The notes beneath the pieces are model-generated. The model ran no database searches and was not told the origin of the DNA. It saw only the letters and a program-made list of their open reading frames with translations. The translations under genes and the position numbers were made by a program. From the NCBI GenBank assembly GCA_029263635.1, contig JAJUFY010000124.1, positions 1 to 6,667 of the forward strand: a DNA stretch of 6,667 bases, in the 5' to 3' direction. Each line of letters opens with the position of its first letter. Position 1 is the first letter of the stretch. Source of the DNA: Ectothiorhodospiraceae bacterium. Lineage in GTDB: Bacteria; Pseudomonadota; Gammaproteobacteria; Nitrococcales; AK92. Below, in pieces: positions 1-6,544 of this stretch.

Positions 1-1026
1 CACCGCCTCCGAGCCGTCTCTCAAGGAAAGATGGCCGGCATCGTCGGCCGGCGCCGGGTCATGGATGCCCAGCCTCTCGCTGCCCGGCTGCAGGCGATCG
101 CGCAGCAGGCTGTAACCGGGCAACTCCGGATCGAGCGAGAGCGTCGCCACTCCGCGCCGCCAGCGCCACAGGCACAGCACGGTCAGCAGCAGCCGCGGCG
201 CGATGCCATACACGGTCAGCGCGCCGATCAGCCAGCCCGACCACGCCTGCCGGGCCGCCTCCGCTGCCACTGCCGCGTCGCCGCTGGCGCGCACAACGTC
301 GGGATCGGGCAGCGGAAATCCCAGCAGGGCAGGCAGCGCGCCGAGCCGGTCGGTCAGGGCGATGAAGGTCTCGCCGCTGAGCAGGGTGGTTTCCCAGACA
401 AAGTCGTAGCGGCGGGTCGCCAGCAGCAGCAGCAGCGTCCCCAGCGCGGACAGCAGCGCCAGCAGCCACAGGCCATGCACCAGCAGCCCCAGCCCCCAGC
501 GGCTCAGCCGCCGACGTTCGAGCAGCACCAGCAATGCCGGCGCCAGCTGGGCTGCCCGGGCATCGCGGCTGAGCTTCTCGCTCAGCCATAGCCACAGCCG
601 ACCGAGCGCGCCGCCGGCATTGCCCAGCAACAACAGCCCCGCCAGCCAGCCCAGCAGGGTGAGCAGATGCAGCCCGAGCAGGCTGCCCAGCGCCCAGAAC
701 ACGTTAACCGGCCGCTCGCCGACATCCAGCGCCGCCACGGCCAGCCCGGCACCGGTGACGACCGCCAGCAGCAGCAGGACCGCCAGCGCCAGCCGCGCGC
801 CCTGCTGCCAGTGCAGCAGGGCCGTCCGCAGCCCGTCGCGCTCGGCAAGCCACAGCGCCCGGCGCTCGATGCGCTGCGCCAGCGTGCCGCCCGCCTGGCG
901 GGCGCGGCGGTTGGCCTCGCCGTCCTCCAGCGGGCCGCCATGTTCTTCCCGCAGGCGGACGGCTTCGCACAGCCAGAACCTGTCCAGCCGCGACAGCGGG
1001 GAATACGGTTGGGAGGGGCGGGTCAC
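1..1026 (-). CDS. DUF2868 domain-containing membrane protein, C-terminus cut by window edge
   Basis: 342 codons are visible on the minus strand with no stop, so the end lies left of base 1. Near the N-terminus is a charged helix typical of DUF2868 (CEAVRLREEHGGPLED, residues 20-35). Four hydrophobic segments follow, at about 77-100, 109-135, 178-203 and 263-287. A polar stretch with RRYDFVWETTLLS (205-217) resembles the conserved YxFVWxTT part of the family. The function is unknown. In related genomes this family is often followed by a DUF3482 GTPase-like gene (family knowledge, not visible here). The start is uncertain. I chose GTG at 1026-1024 because the family homology begins soon after it. 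No Shine-Dalgarno sequence precedes it, and in-frame TTG and GTG codons lie upstream before a TGA. The gene's codons are strongly G/C-ended, unlike the Gln/Arg-rich frames on the opposite strand. Confidence 0.85.
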   Translation of the reverse strand, partial: MTRPSQPYSPLSRLDRFWLCEAVRLREEHGGPLEDGEANRRARQAGGTLAQRIERRALWLAERDGLRTALLHWQQGARLALAVLLLLAVVTGAGLAVAALDVGERPVNVFWALGSLLGLHLLTLLGWLAGLLLLGNAGGALGRLWLWLSEKLSRDARAAQLAPALLVLLERRRLSRWGLGLLVHGLWLLALLSALGTLLLLLATRRYDFVWETTLLSGETFIALTDRLGALPALLGFPLPDPDVVRASGDAAVAAEAARQAWSGWLIGALTVYGIAPRLLLTVLCLWRWRRGVATLSLDPELPGYSLLRDRLQPGSERLGIHDPAPADDAGHLSLRDGSEAV

Positions 1027-1114
1027 ACCACAACTCGCGGACAACAAGACTCGATATCCAGGAAGATAAGCGCTTCGCCGCGGGCGATCCACACGACCGC
1101 GGACAGCCGGCGTG

Positions 1115-1120
1115 TATCAT
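1115..1120 (+). promoter_or_regulatory. possible -10 element upstream of the small membrane protein gene
   Basis: TATCAT matches the sigma-70 -10 consensus at five of six positions in an otherwise very GC-rich intergenic region. It would leave a leader of about 70 nt before the ATG at 1198. The -35 region about 16-17 bases upstream is poor, with only GAC of TTGACA recognisable. A 13-bp palindrome (GGCCGG-A-CCGGCC, 1125-1137) lies just downstream. This is a weak call from sequence resemblance only. Confidence 0.25.
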
Positions 1121-1197
1121 GGGAGGCCGGACCGGCCGCGGCGAACCATTGCCGGTAGCGCTGGTCTGACCCCACAGTTCCACCATCAGGCTTCATC

Positions 1198-1482
1198 ATG
1201 CAGCAGCTTCCCTACCGTTCGCCGCCGTCGCTCCTGGCCCGCATCATCGGCGGCCTGGTCGCAGTGACGACCCTGATCGTCGGCCTGACCGTCGGCTTTG
1301 CCCTGTTCCTGATCATCCTCGGCCTGGCCGCGATCGCCATCCTCGCATTCTATGCCCGCCTGTACTGGCTGCGGCGCCGCGTCGAGCGCCACGCCCAGCG
1401 GGCCGGCCGGGCCTCGTCCGGGCAAGCCCAGCGGCACCAGGTCATCGAAGGCGAATACCGGGTCGAACGCGAGCGCCGCTGA
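1198..1482 (+). CDS. small uncharacterised membrane protein (94 aa)
   Basis: The product has a short polar N-terminus, then an uninterrupted hydrophobic stretch at about residues 16-52. That is long enough for a helical hairpin or one long segment, and it contains several glycines. A basic cluster follows (LRRRVERH, 58-65), then a soluble tail with the segment QVIEGEYRVE (81-90). By the positive-inside rule the basic tail should be cytoplasmic. Similar small proteins ending in a VIEGEY-like motif occur in other gammaproteobacteria as hypotheticals; I know of no function. The ATG at 1198 is supported by AGG at 1188-1190, seven bases upstream, and by G/C-ended codons throughout. The gene is convergent with the PHP nuclease, with only 10 bp between the two stop codons. 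Confidence 0.8.
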   Translation: MQQLPYRSPPSLLARIIGGLVAVTTLIVGLTVGFALFLIILGLAAIAILAFYARLYWLRRRVERHAQRAGRASSGQAQRHQVIEGEYRVERERR

Positions 1483-1492
1483 GTGCGCGCCG

Positions 1493-2335
1493 CTATGCCT
1501 CCGCCCGCACCGGCAGCAGCCGCCACACCGGCGGCAGGTCCTCGGGCAACGGCGGCAGCCGCCCCAGCTCGATGAAGCCGCCGGGGCTGTGGAAATCGGA
1601 ACCGCACGAGGCCAGCAGGCCATACCGGCGCGCGTAGCCGGCCCAGGCCTGCAGGCTCTGCGGGGTGCTGGTCCCGCAGGCCACTTCCACCCCCAGTCCG
1701 CCGGCGGCCAGGAACGCCTCCAGCAGCCGCCGTGACCAGGCACCGGTCCAGCGGTGGGCATGCGGATGCGCCATGACCGGCACGGCGCCGGAGGCGCGCA
1801 GGACGCCCACCACCCGCTCCAGTTCCGGCCAGTCGGTGCGCACGTAGCCCGGCCGATTGCGGACCAGATAGCGCTTGAAGACGGCGCCGACGTCGGCCGC
1901 CACGCCCTGCTCCACCAGATAACGGGCGAAGTGGGTACGGGTCGGGACGCCACCGCCCGCCAGCCGCGCCGCTCCTTCCAGCGCACCGGCGATACCGGCC
2001 TTGGCAAGGCTGGCTGCCATGCGTTCGGCGCGTGCTTCCCGGATCGTCGCCAGCTCGTCGATCAGTTCCCGCAGCGCCGACGCAGCCGGGTCGACGCCCA
2101 GACCGACGATGTGCATGCTGCGACCCTGGCACTGGGTCGACAGCTCGATCCCCGGCACCAGTTCGACCCCCAGCTCCGCCGCCGCAGCAGCGGCTTCCGC
2201 CAGCCCGGCCACGGTGTCGTGGTCGGTCAGCGCCAGTGCCCGCACGCCGCGCGCATGCGCCCGCGCCACCAGTTCGGTTGGGGTGAGGGTGCCATCGGAA
2301 GCCGTGGAGTGCGAATGCAGGTCGACTGCTAACAT
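1493..2335 (-). CDS. rnm: PHP-domain RNase AM (5'-3' exoribonuclease / 3',5'-nucleotide bisphosphate phosphatase; TrpH/YciV)
   Basis: This 280-residue cytosolic metallohydrolase belongs to the PHP family. Characterised relatives trim short 5' extensions of rRNA and other RNAs and dephosphorylate 3',5'-bisphosphonucleotides such as pAp (family knowledge). All expected metal-site residues are present: H7 and H9 in DLHSHS, D14, the TDHD motif (37-40, H39), E64 in PGIEL, H75 in MHIVGLG, H190 in MAHPH, and D247 and H249 in GSDFH. The length fits the family (about 280-290 residues). The frame is open further upstream to an ATG at 2446, but that extension of 37 residues is unlike the family. The start at 2335 puts the DLHSHS motif at its normal position, close to the N-terminus. 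No strong Shine-Dalgarno sequence precedes it. The gene stands alone on this strand, divergent from the DUF3301 gene. Confidence 0.93.
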   Translation of the reverse strand: MLAVDLHSHSTASDGTLTPTELVARAHARGVRALALTDHDTVAGLAEAAAAAAELGVELVPGIELSTQCQGRSMHIVGLGVDPAASALRELIDELATIREARAERMAASLAKAGIAGALEGAARLAGGGVPTRTHFARYLVEQGVAADVGAVFKRYLVRNRPGYVRTDWPELERVVGVLRASGAVPVMAHPHAHRWTGAWSRRLLEAFLAAGGLGVEVACGTSTPQSLQAWAGYARRYGLLASCGSDFHSPGGFIELGRLPPLPEDLPPVWRLLPVRAEA

Positions 2336-2356
2336 GGCGCGCAGGGTAGCACAGCT

Positions 2357-2371
2357 CCAGGCTCGGCCTGG
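2357..2371. repeat. inverted repeat in the rnm/DUF3301 divergent intergenic region
   Basis: CCAGGC-TCG-GCCTGG is a perfect 6-bp inverted repeat with a 3-base centre. It lies 22 bases upstream of the rnm start and about 55 bases upstream of the DUF3301 start. It could be an operator for either gene or a small hairpin in a transcript. In DNA this GC-rich, a chance occurrence is quite possible. Confidence 0.35.
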
Positions 2372-2390
2372 CGAATCGGTGCCTGACCGC

Positions 2391-2402
2391 GGCCGCGCGG
2401 CC
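2391..2402. repeat. 12-bp perfect palindrome GGCCGCGCGGCC
   Basis: This sequence equals its own reverse complement and sits 25 bases before the DUF3301 start, in the 91-bp gap between divergent genes. It has no loop, so it would act as a DNA-level dyad (protein or methylase site) rather than an RNA hairpin. Its composition of only G and C makes chance a serious alternative. Confidence 0.25.
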
Positions 2403-2426
2403 TTAATGCTCAACCGGAGCTTCGGC

Positions 2427-2756
2427 ATGATCGGATTGGCCGGCATGTTCGCCGCCGCCCTGGCGGTATGGTTCTGGCAGGACGCAATGCGGGCCCGCGA
2501 GCGGGCGCTGGCTGCCTGCCGACGCGCCTGCCGCAGCTGCGGCGCTCAGCTGCTGGACGACACGGTGGCCCTCGACCGGCTGCGGCTGCAGCGCCGGCAG
2601 GGACGGCTGCGCATCGCCCGCCGCTACCGCTTCGAGTTCAGCTTGTCCGGCAACGATCGGCGGCCTGGCCGGGTACGGCTGGTGGGACCGCGCATCGTCG
2701 ATCTCCAGCTCGAGCTGCCCGACGGCCTGACCCTGCTCTCCCCGCCGGACGGTTGA
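2427..2756 (+). CDS. DUF3301 domain-containing protein (membrane-anchored, 109 aa)
   Basis: An N-terminal hydrophobic segment (about residues 2-17, IGLAGMFAAALAVWFW) is followed by the DUF3301 signature. That signature is a charged helix RARERALAACRRAC (22-35), then QLLDDTVAL (41-49), then RYRFEFSLSGNDRRPG (66-81) and VRLVGPRIVDLQLE (83-96). The last two parts look like beta strands. The function of the family is unknown. The product is probably a bitopic inner-membrane protein with a cytoplasmic domain. Three cysteines (31, 35, 38) cluster before the QLLDD motif. The ATG at 2427 is chosen over the in-frame ATG at 2406 because GGAG at 2416-2419 is correctly spaced for it. The gene precedes cydA by 70 bp on the same strand; co-transcription is possible but not shown. 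Confidence 0.87.
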   Translation: MIGLAGMFAAALAVWFWQDAMRARERALAACRRACRSCGAQLLDDTVALDRLRLQRRQGRLRIARRYRFEFSLSGNDRRPGRVRLVGPRIVDLQLELPDGLTLLSPPDG

Positions 2757-2776
2757 ATTCAAGGCCTTACAGCCCC

Positions 2777-2797
2777 AGGTAGGAAGCTGCCTCTAAT
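2777..2797 (+). promoter_or_regulatory. possible -10 (TCTAAT) and small hairpin ahead of cydA
   Basis: In the 70-bp gap before cydA, TCTAAT at 2792-2797 matches five of six -10 consensus bases. The best -35-like sequence is CTTACA at 2766-2771, which is about 20 bases away and so too far for a good promoter. AGGTAG-GAAG-CTGCCT (2777-2792) can form a 6-bp stem with one G-U pair. No FNR/ANR-type TTGAT-N4-ATCAA site or run of T residues is visible in the gap. Weak evidence. Confidence 0.22.
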
Positions 2798-2826
2798 GCT
2801 GCTCAGAAGCCTTCGGAGCGCCGCCG

Positions 2827-4221
2827 GTGGAGCTCGATCCAGAACTGCTGTCCCGCGTCCAGTTTGCGTTCGTGGTGTCGTTCCACATCCTGTTTCCGGC
2901 ATTCACCATCGGCCTGGCCTCGTTCATCGCGGTGCTGGAAACGCTCTGGGGGATCACCAGGCAGGATCTCTACATCGAGCTCTCCGAGTTCTGGACCAAG
3001 ATCTTCGCCGTGTCGTTCGGCATGGGCGTGGTGTCCGGCATCGTCATGACCTACCAGTTCGGCACCAACTGGAGCCGCTTCACGGATGCCGCGGCGCCCA
3101 TCATCGGCCCGCTGCTCGGTTACGAGGTCCTGACCGCATTCTTCCTGGAAGCCACCTTCCTCGGCATTCTGCTGTTCGGCCGCGGCCGGGTGCCTGCCAG
3201 GCTGCATATCCTCGCCTCCTACATGGTGGCCTTCGGCACCCTGCTCTCGGCGTTCTGGATCCTGTCGGCCAATAGCTGGATGCAGACCCCGGCCGGATAC
3301 GAGCTGCGCGGCGGCGTGTTCCACCCGAGCGACTGGTGGGCGGCGGTGTTCAACCCGTCGTTCCCGTTCCGCTTCGTCCACATGGTCTTCGCCTGTTATC
3401 TGAGCACCGCCTTCGCCGTTGTCGGCGCCAGCGCCTGGCATCTGCGGCGCGGCAGCTTCCCTGCCCATTCACGCAAGGCCTATGCCATGGGACTGGGACT
3501 GATCGCGGTACTGGCGCCGCTGCAGCTCCTGGTCGGCGACCTGCACGGCCTCAATACCCTGGAGCACCAGCCGGCCAAGGTCGCTGCCATGGAGGGCCAC
3601 TGGGAGACCCAGCAAGGCGCGCCGCTGCTGCTGTTCGGCATCCCCGATCAACAGGCGGAGAAGAACCGCCTGCAGCTGGCCGTGCCGTATCTGGGCAGCC
3701 TGATCCTCACCCACGAGCTGCAAGGCGAGGTGCGCGGCCTCAAGGACTGGCCCCCGGAACAGCGGCCGCCGGTCGCCATCGTCTTCTACGCATTCCGCAT
3801 CATGGTCGGCCTGGGACTGCTGATGATCTTCATCGGCCTTGCCGGCCTGTGGCTGCGCTGGCGGGGCCGCCTGTACGACACCCCCTGGTTCCTGCGCCTG
3901 TGCACCTGGTGCGTGCCGATCGGCTTCGTCGCGCTGCTGGCCGGCTGGTTCGTCACCGAGGTGGGGCGGCAGCCGTGGACGGTGTACGGCGAGCTGCACC
4001 GCAGCGATTCGGTATCGCCGTCACTGGCCGGCGGCCACGTGCTCACCTCGCTGCTGATCTACATCGGCGTGTACACGGTGATCTTCGGCACCGGCATCTA
4101 CTACCTCCTCCGTATCGGCCGGCAGGGTCCCAGGGTCGGCGCGCTGCCGGCCGGCAAGGCGAGCGCCCGCCGGCCGCTGAGCGGTGCCGACGTCGCGCTC
4201 GACGAGGGAGACGTGCCATGA
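2827..4221 (+). CDS. cydA: cytochrome bd quinol oxidase subunit I, cyanide-insensitive (CioA) type
   Basis: This 464-residue multi-pass inner-membrane subunit oxidises quinol and carries the three hemes of a bd oxidase, reducing O2 to water. Key positions match the family: H20 (E. coli H19), E100 and E108 in GYEVLTAFFLEATFLG, H185 in FRFVHM and M326 in FRIMVGLG (heme b558 ligands), and E378 in GWFVTEVGRQPW (heme b595). The quinol-site residues K251 and E256 are in KVAAMEGHWE. The region between that site and FRIMVG is short, lacking the extended Q-loop of E. coli CydA. That and GLNTLEHQPAK place it with CioA-like, often cyanide-tolerant oxidases; tolerance is inferred. The GTG start at 2827 has GGAG eight bases upstream (2815-2818) and puts the heme histidine at its usual place. 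The stop overlaps the cydB start by 4 bp. Confidence 0.96.
   Translation: MELDPELLSRVQFAFVVSFHILFPAFTIGLASFIAVLETLWGITRQDLYIELSEFWTKIFAVSFGMGVVSGIVMTYQFGTNWSRFTDAAAPIIGPLLGYEVLTAFFLEATFLGILLFGRGRVPARLHILASYMVAFGTLLSAFWILSANSWMQTPAGYELRGGVFHPSDWWAAVFNPSFPFRFVHMVFACYLSTAFAVVGASAWHLRRGSFPAHSRKAYAMGLGLIAVLAPLQLLVGDLHGLNTLEHQPAKVAAMEGHWETQQGAPLLLFGIPDQQAEKNRLQLAVPYLGSLILTHELQGEVRGLKDWPPEQRPPVAIVFYAFRIMVGLGLLMIFIGLAGLWLRWRGRLYDTPWFLRLCTWCVPIGFVALLAGWFVTEVGRQPWTVYGELHRSDSVSPSLAGGHVLTSLLIYIGVYTVIFGTGIYYLLRIGRQGPRVGALPAGKASARRPLSGADVALDEGDVP
4204..4210 (+). promoter_or_regulatory. ribosome binding site for cydB inside the cydA end
   Basis: GAGGGAG ends seven bases before the cydB ATG at 4218 and lies within the last codons of cydA. 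Together with the ATGA stop/start overlap this indicates translational coupling, which would keep the two oxidase subunits at equal levels. Confidence 0.75.
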
Positions 4222-5225
4222 ACCTGGATCTCCCGCTGATCTGGGCCCTCATCATCCTGCTCGCGGTGTTCATGTATGTCCTGCTCGACGGCTTCGACCT
4301 TGGCGTCGGCATTCTCTTTCCGACCGCCAGGAACGACGGCGAGCGGGATCTCATGATGAACTCGGTGGCGCCGATCTGGGACGGCAACGAGACCTGGCTG
4401 GTGCTGGGCGGCGGCGGCCTGCTCGCCGCCTTCCCGCTGGCCTATGCGATCATCATGCCGGCCCTCTACTTCCCGGTGCTGCTGATGCTGATCGCGCTGA
4501 TCTTTCGCGGCGTCGCCTTCGAATTCCGCTTCAAGGCGACTCCCAGCCACCGCCGGATCTGGGACCTCTCGTTCACCTTCGGCTCGGTAGTGGCGACCTT
4601 CTCGCAGGGGCTGGTGCTGGGCGGCTTCCTGCAGGGCTTCGAGGTCGACGGCCGCGACTTCGCCGGCGGGCCGTTCGACTGGCTGTCGCTGTTCAGCGTG
4701 TTCGTCGGTGCGGGGCTGGTGTGCGGCTACGCGCTGCTCGGCGCCACCTGGCTCATCATCAAGACCGAAGGCGAGCTGCAGGAACGGTTCTACCGGCTGG
4801 CCAGGCCGCTGCTGTTCGTGGTGCTCGGCTTTATCGTGCTGGTGAGCGCCTGGACGCCGCTCTACTATCCGTTCATCGCCGAGCGCTGGTTCAGCTGGCC
4901 GAACCTGCTCTATCTCTCGCCGGTGCCCATCCTCACCGCGGCCCTGGCGGCCCTGCTGCTGCGCGCGCTGGCGAGGCGCCGCGAGATCCAGCCCTTCGTA
5001 CTCTCGCTCGGGCTGTTCCTGCTCGGCTACCTCGGCCTGGGCATCAGCCTCTGGCCATACGCCGCGCCACCCTCGGTGACCATCTGGGATGCCGCGTCGA
5101 CGCCCAGCTCGCTGAGCTTCATGCTGGTCGGCGTGCTGATCCTGCTGCCGATCATCCTGTTCTACACCGGCTATTCCTACTTCGTGTTCCGTGGCAAGGT
5201 ACGGTCCGGCGAAGGCTATCACTAG
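4218..5225 (+). CDS. cydB: cytochrome bd quinol oxidase subunit II (CioB type)
   Basis: This 335-residue membrane protein pairs with CydA to form the oxidase. The family has about eight to nine membrane helices and helps supply protons and O2 to the active site. Visible signatures are DGFDLGVG (24-31), PIWDGNETWLVLGGGG (52-67), FRGVAFEFR (96-104), SLWPYAAP (277-284) and a C-terminal YTGYSYFVFRGKV (316-328). The length is typical of CioB. The ATG at 4218 overlaps the cydA TGA and has a strong Shine-Dalgarno sequence. The frame is open far upstream in cydA, but that extension is out-of-frame reading of cydA. No small subunit (CydX or DUF2474-like) gene fits in the 74 bp before rhlB, and no cydDC is in the window. 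Confidence 0.96.
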   Translation: MNLDLPLIWALIILLAVFMYVLLDGFDLGVGILFPTARNDGERDLMMNSVAPIWDGNETWLVLGGGGLLAAFPLAYAIIMPALYFPVLLMLIALIFRGVAFEFRFKATPSHRRIWDLSFTFGSVVATFSQGLVLGGFLQGFEVDGRDFAGGPFDWLSLFSVFVGAGLVCGYALLGATWLIIKTEGELQERFYRLARPLLFVVLGFIVLVSAWTPLYYPFIAERWFSWPNLLYLSPVPILTAALAALLLRALARRREIQPFVLSLGLFLLGYLGLGISLWPYAAPPSVTIWDAASTPSSLSFMLVGVLILLPIILFYTGYSYFVFRGKVRSGEGYH

Positions 5226-5235
5226 CCGGTCAGAA

Positions 5236-5252
5236 GCCGTTGATTCGACGGC
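5236..5252 (+). terminator. short hairpin after cydB, possible terminator
   Basis: GCCGTTG-ATT-CGACGGC forms a 7-bp stem with one G-U pair and a 3-base loop, 10 bases past the cydB stop. It is followed by a C-rich run rather than T residues, so it is not a classical intrinsic terminator. It could weaken read-through into rhlB or protect the 3' end of the message. Confidence 0.3.
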
Positions 5253-5271
5253 GCTCCCCCCTGCTATTGAC

Positions 5272-5290
5272 GGGGTAAATCAGTTACCCT
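5272..5290 (+). repeat. inverted repeat directly before rhlB, in place of a Shine-Dalgarno sequence
   Basis: GGGGTAA-ATCAG-TTACCCT has a perfect 6-bp core (GGGTAA/TTACCC, 5273-5278 and 5284-5289) plus one outer G-U pair, with a 5-base loop. It ends nine bases before the rhlB ATG. A TTGACG hexamer (5267-5272), five of six to the -35 consensus, abuts it. With a 17-base spacer the -10 would fall at TACGCA (5290-5295), which is a poor match, and transcription would start about at the ATG. The repeat could be an RNA hairpin or an operator; no experimental basis. Confidence 0.4.
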
Positions 5291-5299
5291 ACGCACCCT

Positions 5300-6544
5300 A
5301 TGGAAAAAAGTCATCTCACCGACGTCACTTTCGCCTCCCTCGGCCTGACCCCGGCGCTGCTGCGCGGGCTGGACGAGGCGGGATTCACCCACTGCACTCC
5401 CATCCAGGCCGCCACGCTGCCGACCGCGCTTGCCAAGCGCGATGTCGCCGGCCAGGCCCAGACCGGCACCGGCAAGACCGCCGCCTTCCTGCTGGCGACC
5501 ATGCATTACCTGCTGGAGAACCCGGTCGAGGAAGGCCGCTACGGCCCGTGGGCGATCATGCTGGCTCCCACCCGCGAGCTGGCGCTGCAGATCCACAAGG
5601 ACTTCGAGCTGCTCGGCCGTCACACCGGGCTCTACAGCGTGGCTGTCTACGGCGGCACCGGCTATGAGTCGCAGCGGCGGGAGCTGGAGCTCGGGGTCGA
5701 TATCGTGATCGGCACGCCGGGGCGGATCATCGATTTCTACAAGCAGGGCGTGCTGCCGCTCAACAACATCGAGGTGGTAGTGCTGGACGAGGCCGACCGC
5801 ATGTTCGACCTCGGCTTCATCGCCGACATCCGCTACCTGCTGCGGCGCATGCCGCCTCCCGAGAAGCGCATCAACATGCTGTTCTCGGCCACCCTCTCGC
5901 ACCGGGTCATGGAACTCGCCTACGAGCACATGAACCAGCCGGAGGTGGTGCGGGTGGAGCCCGAGCAGGTCACCGCCGAACGGGTCAACCAGGTGCTCTA
6001 CCACGTCTCCAAGGACGACAAGATGAAGCTCCTGGTCGGCACCCTGCAACAGAAGGACCCGCACCGGACCATCGTCTTCGTCAACACCAAGCGTGTGGCC
6101 GAGGACGTGGAAGGCATCCTGCTCGGCAACGGCTTCGATGCCGCCGTGCTGTCCGGCGATATCCCGCAGACCAAGCGCGAGCGGCTTCTCAAGCGCTTCC
6201 AGGAGGGGGAGCTGCCGATCCTGGTGGCGACCGACGTCGCCGCCCGCGGCCTGCATATCCCGGGCGTGAGCCATGTCATCAACTTCGACCTGCCGCAGGA
6301 TGCCGAGGACTACGTCCACCGCATCGGCCGCACGGCCCGAGCCGGCGCGAGCGGCGATGCGATCAGCTTCGCCTGCGAGGAATACGTCTACTCGCTGCCG
6401 GACATCGAGGAGTACATCGGCAGCAAGATTCCTACCGAGAAGGTCGACTTCGATGCCCTGCCGGAACTGCAGCCGCCCAAGCGCGTCGAACGCGGGCGTC
6501 GTGGCGGTGGCCGCGCCGGCGGCAGGTCACGGCCGCGTCGCAGG
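5300..6544 (+). CDS. rhlB: ATP-dependent DEAD-box RNA helicase RhlB, C-terminal end disrupted
   Basis: This cytoplasmic helicase unwinds structured RNA for degradation; in E. coli it works with RNase E and PNPase. All motifs are intact: Q motif GFTHCTPIQ (28-36), Walker A AQTGTGKT (53-60), PTRELA (90-95), TPGR (139-142), DEAD (163-166), SAT (196-198), ATDVAARGLHI (310-320) and HRIGRTARAG (340-349). The N-terminus (MEKSHLTDVTF) parallels E. coli RhlB. A basic Gly/Arg tail runs from about 394 to 414, where E. coli RhlB ends at about 421. The ATG at 5300 is forced: an in-frame TAA at 5276 is the last stop before it and no other start codon lies between. It has no Shine-Dalgarno sequence. The frame has no stop up to 6667 (456 codons), but beyond about 6523-6544 the codons look like out-of-frame reading of an RTX gene. 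The end given is therefore an estimate of where authentic RhlB stops. Confidence 0.92.

Noticed and set aside
421..435. A (CAG)5 tract, candidate microsatellite
   Set aside because: On the coding strand it is five CTG leucine codons inside a membrane helix of the DUF2868 protein; ordinary codon bias explains it.
31..1158. Plus-strand open frames at 31-591, 620-1069 and 667-1158, rich in Gln, Arg and Pro
   Set aside because: They are antisense to the leucine-rich DUF2868 gene; CAG runs are the complement of CTG Leu codons. They show no domain-like pattern or ribosome site.
1186..2132. Long minus-strand frames at 1186-2007 and 1350-2132
   Set aside because: They overlap the well-supported PHP nuclease in other frames and read as Gly/Arg/Ala-rich shadow sequence.
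2336..2446. 37-residue N-terminal extension of the PHP nuclease
   Set aside because: It is unlike family members, would place DLHSHS far from the N-terminus, and would overlap the divergent DUF3301 start.
3336..4217. Upstream extension of the cydB reading frame, giving a 629-aa protein
   Set aside because: The extra residues are out-of-frame reading of cydA. CydB homology and a strong ribosome site start exactly at 4218.
4101..5222. 373-aa minus-strand open frame, Gln/Glu/His-rich
   Set aside because: It is fully antisense to cydB, whose motifs are unambiguous; long antisense frames are expected at this GC content.
5267..5283. FNR/ANR-like half sites TTGAC...ATCAG between cydB and rhlB
   Set aside because: The spacing between half sites is wrong for TTGAT-N4-ATCAA and the matches are imperfect.
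5226..5299. Search for a CydX or DUF2474-type small subunit gene after cydB
   Set aside because: The gap is only 74 bp, and no start codon with a hydrophobic open frame of suitable length is present.
5264..6319. 351-aa minus-strand open frame
   Set aside because: It is antisense to rhlB, with a His/Asp/Gln-rich composition and no recognisable domain.
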